A DNA stretch of 64,000 nt from Massilia agrisoli (GTDB lineage: Bacteria > Pseudomonadota > Gammaproteobacteria > Burkholderiales > Burkholderiaceae_D), in contig NZ_JAJHPV010000004.1 of the NCBI RefSeq assembly GCF_020831365.1, positions 186,001-250,000 of the forward strand, read 5' to 3'. A program made the position numbers and the translations under genes. The notes below the pieces were generated by a model that did not search any database, was not told where the DNA came from, and was given only the letters and a program-made list of their open reading frames with translations. This document shows positions 57,795-64,000 of the stretch, one piece after another; within the stretch, counting starts at the first letter, position 1; each line of letters opens with the position of its first letter.

Positions 57795-60149
57795 TTACTT
57801 CTTCAGCGTCCGTTCGAACAGCTGGTAAATCCGGCGATACTGGTCATACCAGCTCTCCGGCTGCACAAACGCGTGCCGCTCCAGCGGGTAGCTGGCCATT
57901 TCCCAGTTGTCCTTCTTCAGCTCGATCAGGCGCTGTGCGATACGCACTGAGTCCTGGTAGAACACGTTGTCGTCGACCATGCCGTGCGAGATCAGCAGGT
58001 TGCCGCGCAGCTGGTCGGCGTACTCGATTGGCGACGACTTCTTGTACGCTTCAGGGTCCAGGTCCGGCGTATTCAAAATGTTCGACGTGTACTCGTGGTT
58101 GTACGTCGTCCAGTCAGTCACAGGCCGCAGCGCGGCGCCAGACTTGAACGAGTCCGGCGCGCGCATCAGCGCCATGAAGGTCATGAAGCCGCCATAGCTG
58201 CCGCCGTAAATGCCGACATTCTGCAGGTCGCCCTGGTGGTTCGCCGCCATCCAGTTGACGCCGTCGATGTAGTCTTCCAGCTCCGGATAGCCCATCTGGC
58301 GGTAGATCGCCGTGCGCCAGTCGCGTCCATAGCCCTTCGATGCGCGGTAGTCCATGTCCAGCACGATGTAGCCTTTTTCAACCAGCAGGTTGTGGAACAT
58401 CTGTTCGCGGAAGTAGACCGGATAGCGCTTGCTGACGTTCTGCAGGTAGCCAGCGCCGTGCACGAACATCACGACCGGGTACTTCTTGCCTGGTTCGAGC
58501 GTGGCGGGGCGGTACAGCTTGGCCCAGATCGGCCCTGCGCCCTTGGTCGACGGTACGGCCACGTACTGCGGCTCGATCCACTTGCGCGCCTTGAATTCGG
58601 CGGTGCGGGTGTCGGTCAGCCTGGTGGCGGCGCCGCCCGAGGCAGGCACGGTGGCCAGCTGGATCGGCATGTAGCTTGACGAGTAACCGACCAGCAGCTT
58701 GCGCTGGTCTGGCGACAGCGTGAAATGCTCGACGCCTTCCAGCGAAGTCGCTTCGCGCAGCGCGCCGTCCTTGGCTGACACCGCGCACACTTCGTAGGTG
58801 CCCGGGTTCTTCGGATTGCACAGCATGTAGGCGCTGGAACCATCCGAGGTCCACTGCACGCGCGTGGCCTCCCAGTTGCCGCGGGTGAGCGCGCGCACCG
58901 CGTTTGCCGCGTTCATCGTGTACAGGTGCGAGTAGCCGGTTTCTTCCGACAGGAACCACAGCGTGCTGTTATCGGCCAGCCAGCCGAAGTCGTTGTTGCC
59001 CGAGTTGACCCATGCGGTGTCGCTCTGGCGGTGCACAGGATTGAGCTTGATGCCGGCCAGGTCGACCTTGGCGATCCAGCGGTCCTTGTTGTCGACCGCG
59101 CGCAGCATCACGGCGGCCTGCGCGCCGTTGGCGCTCCAGCGGATGCTTTCGCCGTCGTCATCGACACGCACTGTGCGGTTGCCCTTGAGCGGGTCGACCT
59201 TTTGCGCCTTGCGCAGCTCGGCCAGGGGATCGGTCGCCACGCCCGGCAGCACGTCGAACGACAGCTCGTGCACCTTGCGGGTCTTCAGGTCGACCAGCTT
59301 GAGCGCATGGGCGAGCGGCAGGTTGCGGCCGACGCGCGGGCGCTGGTCGTCGAATTCTTCGTAGCCCGACTCGGTGATATAGCGCGGCATTTTGCCGACG
59401 CGGCCCTTGTCGGCGCTTTTTGGCGCGGTCACGGCCAGCAGCCAGCGGCCGTCCGGCGACAGGGCGCTGCCATCGATAACGACCTTATCGCCCAGGTAGA
59501 CCGGGCCGGGCGCACGCGTCAGGTCGGCGCGGCGTTCTTCTTCGGTGCGGTCGCGCGCGGCGTCGCGGTCGTCCTTCTGGCGCTTGAGGGTCGAGATCAG
59601 GCGCAGCTGCATCGCGCGCAGTGCGTCGTCGTCCGGCGCCGCTGCCGGGTCCTTCTCGGCGCGCAGGCGCACCACTGGCGAGACCAGCCGGTCGGCCCGG
59701 CTCCAGCTCAGCCATTCATGGCCGACGCGGAATTGCACGCTGGCGCCGTCGGACGAATACTGGGGCGCGGCCAGGCCTGTGCTGCCGCGGGTGATCTGGG
59801 TTAGCACGCCGGATTTGAGGTCGCGCTCGAACAAATCGCCGTTGCGCAGCAGGATGGCGCGCGTGCGGTCGCGGTTGTAGGTGACGTTGGGGCCGTCCAT
59901 GTTCGACAGTTCCGCGTCGCCAATGCGGCGCGGCTTGCCGGGCACGGCCTGGAAGGTGTCGCGCAACTGCGAACCGGTGCGCTTTTGCTTATAGAACACT
60001 TGCTTGCCGTCCCAGCTCCACCATGCGTCTTCCGCAGGGGTGCCGATCCAGTCGGGGTGGGACATGGCCTGGTCGAGGCTGATGGGGGTATAGGCTGCGG
60101 CGGGGATTGCCCAGACTGCAGCAAGTAAGGGGAGTGCGAAGAGACGCAT
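57795..60149 (-). CDS. S9 family prolyl oligopeptidase, secreted (DPP IV/acylaminoacyl-peptidase type)
   Basis: A 784-residue serine peptidase. The ATG at 60149 has AGGA upstream and gives a signal peptide ending PAAAYT. Residues 25-500 form a beta-propeller (WD-like repeats such as GDLFERDLKSG and ALSPDGRWLL). The C-terminal catalytic domain has the nucleophile in YGGSYGGFMTF (Ser651), the acid in SHGMVDDNVF and the histidine in PLERHAFVQPESW. Such enzymes cut short peptides, often after Pro. A DPP IV-like specificity is possible but not proved. It is transcribed alone. Confidence 0.94.
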   Translation of the reverse strand: MRLFALPLLAAVWAIPAAAYTPISLDQAMSHPDWIGTPAEDAWWSWDGKQVFYKQKRTGSQLRDTFQAVPGKPRRIGDAELSNMDGPNVTYNRDRTRAILLRNGDLFERDLKSGVLTQITRGSTGLAAPQYSSDGASVQFRVGHEWLSWSRADRLVSPVVRLRAEKDPAAAPDDDALRAMQLRLISTLKRQKDDRDAARDRTEEERRADLTRAPGPVYLGDKVVIDGSALSPDGRWLLAVTAPKSADKGRVGKMPRYITESGYEEFDDQRPRVGRNLPLAHALKLVDLKTRKVHELSFDVLPGVATDPLAELRKAQKVDPLKGNRTVRVDDDGESIRWSANGAQAAVMLRAVDNKDRWIAKVDLAGIKLNPVHRQSDTAWVNSGNNDFGWLADNSTLWFLSEETGYSHLYTMNAANAVRALTRGNWEATRVQWTSDGSSAYMLCNPKNPGTYEVCAVSAKDGALREATSLEGVEHFTLSPDQRKLLVGYSSSYMPIQLATVPASGGAATRLTDTRTAEFKARKWIEPQYVAVPSTKGAGPIWAKLYRPATLEPGKKYPVVMFVHGAGYLQNVSKRYPVYFREQMFHNLLVEKGYIVLDMDYRASKGYGRDWRTAIYRQMGYPELEDYIDGVNWMAANHQGDLQNVGIYGGSYGGFMTFMALMRAPDSFKSGAALRPVTDWTTYNHEYTSNILNTPDLDPEAYKKSSPIEYADQLRGNLLISHGMVDDNVFYQDSVRIAQRLIELKKDNWEMASYPLERHAFVQPESWYDQYRRIYQLFERTLKK

Positions 60150-60261
60150 TTGTCCTGGCTGGTAAGGTTGGGACGGCTTGTGCCGTCGGGGAAGTTGCCG
60201 GGGCACATTCTAGCGTACTGCCATGCGCAGCGGGTATGGATGCCGGCGCCCCGGGGGCGCA

Positions 60262-60298
60262 AACAAAAAGGGCGGGAACCATGCAGGTCCCGCCCTTT
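60262..60298 (-). terminator. Terminator of the first PEP-CTERM gene
   Basis: An 11-bp stem (AAAGGGCGGGA / TCCCGCCCTTT) encloses 10 bases and is followed on the minus strand by TTTTGTTTG. Confidence 0.85.
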
Positions 60299-60319
60299 GG
60301 GTAGCTAAAGTAGGGTGGC

Positions 60320-60955
60320 TTATTGAACGCGCTTCTTGCGGGCGGCGAAGAGGCCGAGCAGGCCAAGTCCCGCCAGCGCCAGCGAGCCAGGTTCGGGGAT
60401 ATCGGTTTCAGTTGGCGGTACGCCGTCGTCCGGGAGGACCCCGCCGAAGCCGAAATGGCTGAGGCGCGTGATGTTGCAAGACGTTAGGTCAGGCGTCTTC
60501 GGGGTCTTCGGCGGGATCGCGTCAGGAATGTAGCAGTTGCCGCCGCCGGTCAGGAAATTGACCTGGGCATCGGTCCAGACGAGCTTTGTGTTGCCGACAG
60601 CGCCGTCGTTTTTGAAGAAGAAGTGCGTATGCTGGTTGGTCGTCCCGGTACCGAATTTCAACACGAAGTATCCCGGGGTGGCCAGGCCGACGTCGATAAA
60701 CCATTGACCGTTGGCGCCGACGGCCACGCCAGCGGCGGAAAGCTGGGTGCGGGTGAGGGTTGCGTCGTCGGCGTAGGCACGCAGCGCCTCGACTTCATCG
60801 TCGCCCGAATTAGCCAGCGTAGCCGAACCGAGAAGTGTGTCGACTGAATAGATTGGAGCGGCAAGGGCGAGCGGCGAAACCACGCCTGCAAACGCGAGCA
60901 ATGCGCCCGCAATGTAACTGCTGATAAATTTGCAAGGTTTTTTGTTGACAGACAT
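60320..60955 (-). CDS. PEP-CTERM sorting domain protein (paralogue 1)
   Basis: A 211-residue exported protein. The signal peptide ends near ALAAPIYSVD. The C-terminal sorting signal is complete: the motif IPEPGSLALAGLGLLGL (Pro-Glu-Pro, then a hydrophobic helix) and the basic tail ARKKRVQ. Exosortase is expected to cut at the motif and attach the protein to the envelope or exopolysaccharide. The body contains VDTLLGSATLANSGDDEVEALR and FVLKFGTGTTNQHTHFFFKN, shared with the next gene. GGGGAT precedes the ATG. The role of the domain is unknown; both paralogues form one family. Confidence 0.92.
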   Translation of the reverse strand: MSVNKKPCKFISSYIAGALLAFAGVVSPLALAAPIYSVDTLLGSATLANSGDDEVEALRAYADDATLTRTQLSAAGVAVGANGQWFIDVGLATPGYFVLKFGTGTTNQHTHFFFKNDGAVGNTKLVWTDAQVNFLTGGGNCYIPDAIPPKTPKTPDLTSCNITRLSHFGFGGVLPDDGVPPTETDIPEPGSLALAGLGLLGLFAARKKRVQ

Positions 60956-61002
60956 GGTGGATCCCCTGTTTGGAATTTTTCGGAATGCGTATGCCTGCAA
61001 TA

Positions 61003-61018
61003 AGCAATTCCTATGCCA
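61003..61018 (-). promoter_or_regulatory. Sigma-54-like promoter of PEP-CTERM paralogue 1
   Basis: On the minus strand TGGCATAGGAATTGCT fits the sigma-54 consensus TGGCAYR-N4-TTGCW in every fixed position, with the GG and GC pairs 10 bases apart. It lies 47 bases before the start codon. Confidence 0.75.
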
Positions 61019-61080
61019 GCGCTCCCAAGTCATTGATTTAAATCAATTTCAATTTCCCATTTGCATCTTTTACGCGATGA

Positions 61081-61098
61081 CTGTAAAGATTTTCGACA
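61081..61098 (-). promoter_or_regulatory. Candidate enhancer site of PEP-CTERM paralogue 1
   Basis: CTGTAAAG-N3-TTCGACA, an imperfect palindrome (TGTAAAG against TGTCGAA), lies 62 bases upstream of the sigma-54-like promoter. The same sequence and almost the same distance are found for paralogue 2. It is a plausible binding site of a sigma-54 activator such as PrsR. Confidence 0.55.
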
Positions 61099-61103
61099 GC
61101 AGC

Positions 61104-61131
61104 AAAAAAAAGCGAGGCTAAAAAGCCTCGC
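61104..61131 (-). terminator. Terminator of the second PEP-CTERM gene
   Basis: An 8-bp stem (GCGAGGCT / AGCCTCGC) with an AAAA loop is followed by eight T residues on the minus strand. Confidence 0.9.
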
Positions 61132-61157
61132 CCTTGCACGACGCGTCAACCCCAACA

Positions 61158-61757
61158 TTACTTCTTGAGGCTCCTGCGGCTAAACCACAGTCCCAGCATG
61201 CCCAGGCCGGCAAGTGCGACGGAACCTGGCTCAGGAACTTCAGTCGGAGGCCCGCCACCGTCATCATCCGCAATCAGGAAGTGGCTCAGACGGCCGATGT
61301 TGCAGGCGTTCTGATTGTTCGCGCCACAATCGCCGCCGGTCAGGAAATTAACCTGGTCGTTGGTCCAGACGAGCTTGGTCAACTCGGCGATGTTCTCGAA
61401 GAAATAGTGGCTATCAGTGACCCCGGTTCCGCCAGTGCCGAATTTGAGCATGAAATAACCTGGCTCATCCGGTGCAACGTCGATGTACCACTGGCCTTCA
61501 TCGTCGAGGGCGATCAGGGCGGGATTTTCCGTGTCCACCTTCTCGATCAAGTCGAGCTCAGGATCACCGACCAGGTCGCGCAGGTAGTCCATTTCATCGT
61601 TAACGCTGGAGTTTCCGAGATTCGCCGAGCCAAGAAGCATGTCCGCCGTATACATCGGTTCAGCAATGGCAGTCGATGAAAACATACTGCCAATAACTAA
61701 TGCTGTTCCGGCGATAACACTCTTTGTAATTTTGCTAGTGTTAATTAATGAAAACAT
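61158..61757 (-). CDS. PEP-CTERM sorting domain protein (paralogue 2)
   Basis: A 199-residue protein, paralogous to the one at 60320. It has a signal peptide ending STAIAEPMYTAD, body segments TADMLLGSANLGNSSVNDEMDYLR and YFMLKFGTGGTGVTDSHYFFEN, and the sorting motif VPEPGSVALAGLGMLGLWFSRRSLKK near the end (Pro-Glu-Pro, helix, basic tail). The shared FLTGG-x-C-x-ACNI-type and RLSHF stretch before the sorting signal shows that the two arose by tandem duplication. It has its own sigma-54-like promoter and terminator, so the two genes are independent transcripts. Confidence 0.92.
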   Translation of the reverse strand: MFSLINTSKITKSVIAGTALVIGSMFSSTAIAEPMYTADMLLGSANLGNSSVNDEMDYLRDLVGDPELDLIEKVDTENPALIALDDEGQWYIDVAPDEPGYFMLKFGTGGTGVTDSHYFFENIAELTKLVWTNDQVNFLTGGDCGANNQNACNIGRLSHFLIADDDGGGPPTEVPEPGSVALAGLGMLGLWFSRRSLKK

Positions 61758-61808
61758 GATATTTCCCCTAGGGTTGAAATCAAAATAACGGTGAGGCCGT
61801 AAATATTA

Positions 61809-61824
61809 AGCATTTCCTGTTCCA
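61809..61824 (-). promoter_or_regulatory. Sigma-54-like promoter of PEP-CTERM paralogue 2
   Basis: On the minus strand TGGAACAGGAAATGCT keeps the GG-N10-GC spacing and the AGGAA core of the paralogue 1 promoter but differs at two consensus positions. It lies 51 bases before the start codon. Confidence 0.6.
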
Positions 61825-61887
61825 TGTCACCTAAGTATTTGATTTTGCTCAAACTTTATTATTAATGTGCCAGATTGCTAATAAAGG

Positions 61888-61905
61888 CTGTAAAGCCCTT
61901 CGACA
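61888..61905 (-). promoter_or_regulatory. Candidate enhancer site of PEP-CTERM paralogue 2
   Basis: CTGTAAAG-N3-TTCGACA lies 63 bases upstream of the promoter element, identical in both arms to the site at 61081. Confidence 0.55.
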
Positions 61906-62004
61906 TATTGTTAGCAAATGTAATTAATATGTATCAAGCTGTTGCACGGATATATCATTTCGGTTCCGAAAGTTATTGCCCTAGGTAATTAACTGAGGTA
62001 CAGT
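61906..62004 (+). promoter_or_regulatory. Promoter region of the subtilase gene
   Basis: TTGCCC (61976-61981), a 17-base spacer and TACAGT (61999-62004) would place the start of transcription at about 62010, exactly at the 5' edge of the riboswitch. The AT-rich DNA before it holds no gene. Confidence 0.5.
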
Positions 62005-62007
62005 AAC

Positions 62008-62101
62008 TGCTCTGTAAAAGGCAAACCCCTCTAAAGAGGGGGACGCAAAGTCAACGGTCTAAAGGGTCGTTTTTCCCCATGACGGCAGGACTGCCAGGCA
62101 A
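62008..62101 (+). promoter_or_regulatory. Cyclic-di-GMP-I (GEMM-I) riboswitch
   Basis: The core of a class I cyclic-di-GMP aptamer is present: AAAAGGCAAACC, a CCCTCT-AAAG-AGGGG stem with a GNRA-type AAAG loop, GACGCAAAGTC, and the AACGGTCTAAAGGG arm that closes with CCCATGACGGCAGGACTGCC. The GGCAAACC, GACGCAAAG and GGCAG blocks are the most conserved parts of the family. The outer closing stem is less clear. It sits in the leader of the subtilase gene 100 bases before the start codon, so a second messenger of biofilm life controls this exported protease. Confidence 0.88.
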
Positions 62102-62164
62102 AATCGGGCGCATTCGTTGCGCGGCGGGACCGCATTCGCACGCGGCACGCACTGGTTTGTTTAG

Positions 62165-62200
62165 CAATCCTGTTCATTAACTATTAGACAGGATTGTTTT
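62165..62200 (+). terminator. Expression-platform hairpin over the subtilase ribosome-binding site
   Basis: CAATCCTGT pairs perfectly with ACAGGATTG across 14 bases, and TTTTC follows, directly before the ATG at 62202. The right arm contains AGGA, the only Shine-Dalgarno candidate. The hairpin may therefore stop transcription, hide the ribosome-binding site, or do both, under control of the riboswitch upstream. Confidence 0.7.
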
Positions 62201-62201
62201 C

Positions 62202-64000
62202 ATGTTCTTTACCTCTTCCTTCTCCCTCTTCCCACTACGCGCATCCGTTCTGGCGGTTGCCTGCGCCAGCGCTCTCGCAGCCCAAACCGCGGTTGCCGCG
62301 AAGCCTTCTGAACCCGGAGTGGACGATTTCGTACGCGGTCGGATTTTGATCGAAGTCAAGCCAGGGTTGTCGCCCGAGTCGCTCGACAAACTCGTCAAAC
62401 CACATGGCGGCAAGGCCAAGAAGATCGGTCAGAGTAACCTGCACATCATCGAGCTGCCGGCCAACGCGTCGGAAGTGGCGATCCTCAAACAGCTGGAGCA
62501 TCGCCCGGAGTTCAAGTTCGCCGAGCTGGACCGCATCGTCGAGAGCGCGATGGCGGTCAATGACCCGTACATCGGCAGCGCATGGCACATCAACAAGATC
62601 GGCGCCAATACGGCCTGGGATTCGACCCGCGGCACCGGCGTGACCATCGCCATCCTCGACTCCGGCATGGAGCTGAGCCATCCCGACCTCAAGCCAAACC
62701 TGGTCGCCGGCCGCAATATCTATAACAACAATACCGACGTGTCCGACATCTGCGGCCACGGTACGGCGGTGGGCGGCGCCGCCGCTGCGGCGTCGAACAA
62801 CGGTCTCGGCGTCGCCGGCGTTGCCGGTACCTCGAAAATCATGCCGCTGCGCATCGCGTACTGGAACACGACGTACAACTCCTGCTACGCGTCGTACAGC
62901 ACGATTGCAAGTGGCATCACCTACGCAGCCGACAACGGCGCGCGGGTGGCCAACGTCAGCTATGCTCGTGTCCACAGCAGCTCGTCAGTATTGAGTGCTT
63001 CACGCTATATGAAGAGCAAAGGCGGCCTGGTTTTTGTAGCTGCTGGTAACTCCAACATCGACGAGAAGATTACCGCGGATCCGGCATTGATTGTGGTCTC
63101 GTCCACGACGAGCTCCGATACACGGTCGAGCTTCTCCAGCTATGGCTCGGCAGTGTCGCTGGCAGCTCCGGGCAGCGGCATCTGGACCACCGGCACCAAC
63201 GGTAGCTACCGGACTGCAAACGGTACGTCGTTCGCGGCACCGGTTGCCGCCGGTGTGGCAGCGATGATGATGTCGGCGCGCCCGGATTTGAGCCCTGACA
63301 CGATCCAGTCCTTGATGTACAAGACTGCGGTTGACCTCGGTTCTGCGGGACGTGATATTTACTACGGCTATGGCCGTGTGAATGCGGCCGCAGCGGTTTA
63401 CGCAGCGAAGAGCTACGGCGGCACGGCAGACATTACCAAGCCAACGGCATCGATTTCGGCGCCGCTGGGCAGCGCGACGGTATCGGGCAACGTTGCCGTC
63501 AACGCGAGTGCTTCCGATAACGTGGGCGTGTCCCGCGTTGAGCTGAAAGCCAACGGCACCGTGGTTGCCGTCGACAGTGCCGCTCCGTACAGCTTCAGCT
63601 GGAATTCGACCGGTGTGGCCAACGGCATGGCGAACCTGGTGGCCGTTGCCTACGATGCTGCAGGCAACGCTGGAACCTCGAGCACCGTCGCGGTGAACGT
63701 CGCCAACACGACCTCGTCGGGGACGACTACGACCGCCGACACGATCAAGCCGACGGTCACGATCACCAATCCAGTCGCTGGCAATGTCTCGGGTACGGTC
63801 ACCATCAGTGTCAGTGCCAGCGACAACCGCGACGTGTCCGGCCTTCGCCTGCAGCTGCTGACCGATGGCGTGCTGCGTGCCTACGGCACCGGCGGCTCGC
63901 TGTCCTGGCGCTGGGAAGCGCACAAGTACACCGCCGGCGCGCATACGCTGAAGGCGACCGCCAAGGACAAGGCCGGTAACCTGTCCGAGACCACGGTCAT
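62202..64000 (+). CDS. Secreted S8 subtilase with Ig-like repeats, 3' end outside window
   Basis: The frame stays open from the ATG at 62202 to the window end (599 complete codons). A signal peptide (1 to about 35) is followed by an inhibitor_I9-like prodomain (about 45-110). The S8 catalytic domain (about 125-390) has Asp153 in AILDSGMELSHPD, His186 in CGHGTAVGG and Ser343 in GTSFAAPVAAG. Two tandem Ig-like domains (about 410-500 and 515-599), each starting DITKPTA or DTIKPTV and containing SASDN, close the visible part. Such domains often bind surfaces or polysaccharide. It is under a cyclic-di-GMP riboswitch and follows two PEP-CTERM genes on the opposite strand. Confidence 0.95.
   Translation, partial: MFFTSSFSLFPLRASVLAVACASALAAQTAVAAKPSEPGVDDFVRGRILIEVKPGLSPESLDKLVKPHGGKAKKIGQSNLHIIELPANASEVAILKQLEHRPEFKFAELDRIVESAMAVNDPYIGSAWHINKIGANTAWDSTRGTGVTIAILDSGMELSHPDLKPNLVAGRNIYNNNTDVSDICGHGTAVGGAAAAASNNGLGVAGVAGTSKIMPLRIAYWNTTYNSCYASYSTIASGITYAADNGARVANVSYARVHSSSSVLSASRYMKSKGGLVFVAAGNSNIDEKITADPALIVVSSTTSSDTRSSFSSYGSAVSLAAPGSGIWTTGTNGSYRTANGTSFAAPVAAGVAAMMMSARPDLSPDTIQSLMYKTAVDLGSAGRDIYYGYGRVNAAAAVYAAKSYGGTADITKPTASISAPLGSATVSGNVAVNASASDNVGVSRVELKANGTVVAVDSAAPYSFSWNSTGVANGMANLVAVAYDAAGNAGTSSTVAVNVANTTSSGTTTTADTIKPTVTITNPVAGNVSGTVTISVSASDNRDVSGLRLQLLTDGVLRAYGTGGSLSWRWEAHKYTAGAHTLKATAKDKAGNLSETTV

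Noticed and set aside
61865-61880. Alternative sigma-54 site (TGGCAC on the minus strand near 61871)
   Set aside because: No GC element at the required distance; the site at 61809 has correct spacing and matches the paralogue.
63000-63944. Minus-strand frame over the subtilase end
   Set aside because: The sense frame holds the catalytic Ser motif and Ig-like repeats; the antisense frame has none.

Overview
The window looks like a chromosomal segment of a Burkholderiales bacterium of the Oxalobacteraceae, probably of the Massilia/Duganella/Telluria/Janthinobacterium group. This is inferred from the high-GC coding style, two TonB-dependent receptors, PEP-CTERM proteins, GTCGTTCCCGC-type REP palindromes and the gene content. 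No rRNA, tRNA, CRISPR array, prophage or insertion sequence was recognised. Both ends cut genes: an Oar-like TonB-dependent receptor at the left and a secreted subtilase at the right.

Layout. (1) 1-8.5 kb: receptor fragment, a lipoprotein 5'-nucleotidase, an S1/P1 nuclease, MipA/OmpV, DoxX, a LigB-type dioxygenase divergent from a LysR gene, and a TonB-length hypothetical membrane protein. (2) 8.6-16.3 kb: a four-gene BMP-type nucleoside ABC importer (minus strand) and a second, complete TonB-dependent receptor. (3) 16.5-22 kb: a small coiled-coil membrane protein, a DUF969-DUF979-pcp cluster, DUF3147, an alpha/beta hydrolase, a two-helix microprotein and a GNAT acetyltransferase. (4) 22-34 kb: psuK-psuG-lysR on the minus strand, then a plus-strand operon PNP-deoB-deoC-tandem ALDH-deoA-cdd-deaminase. 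(5) 34-37.3 kb: SnoaL, VOC, DUF1272 and a LytTR/His_kinase two-component system. (6) 37.3-50.9 kb: reductive pyrimidine catabolism, with RutR-like and MocR regulators divergent from beta-alanine transaminase, MMSDH, preT-preA, an NCS1 permease, dihydropyrimidinase, a ureidopropionase-type amidohydrolase and a zinc alcohol dehydrogenase. (7) 50.9-57.6 kb: purine catabolism, with an MFS carrier, a UraD-AllC fusion, a LysR gene, the cytochrome-linked urate oxidase PuuD and an M20 peptidase. (8) 57.8-64 kb: an S9 peptidase, two paralogous PEP-CTERM proteins and a subtilase behind a cyclic-di-GMP riboswitch.

How it works together. The central 45 kb reads as a nucleic-acid scavenging island. Surface and periplasmic nucleases and nucleotidase (1747-4533) could make nucleosides. 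A TonB receptor (14005) and the BMP importer (8633-13315) could bring them in. The deo/psu genes split them into bases and sugar phosphates. The Pre/hydantoinase/amidohydrolase/aminotransferase/MMSDH set takes uracil and thymine to acetyl-CoA and propionyl-CoA, and PuuD/UraD-AllC takes urate towards ureidoglycolate. The main regulatory observation is a two-part element (a palindrome plus the 16-mer ATATGTATGGCAAATA, with identical 14-nt spacing) that occurs upstream of both the receptor at 14005 and the PNP operon at 25628. It suggests one regulon joining outer-membrane uptake to nucleoside breakdown.

Regulatory signals in the right part include a class I cyclic-di-GMP riboswitch (about 62008-62101) with a hairpin over the subtilase ribosome-binding site, and matched sigma-54-like promoters with an upstream palindromic site in front of both PEP-CTERM genes. 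Two REP families punctuate gene borders. All functional assignments come from motif recognition in the translated sequence; no database search was possible.
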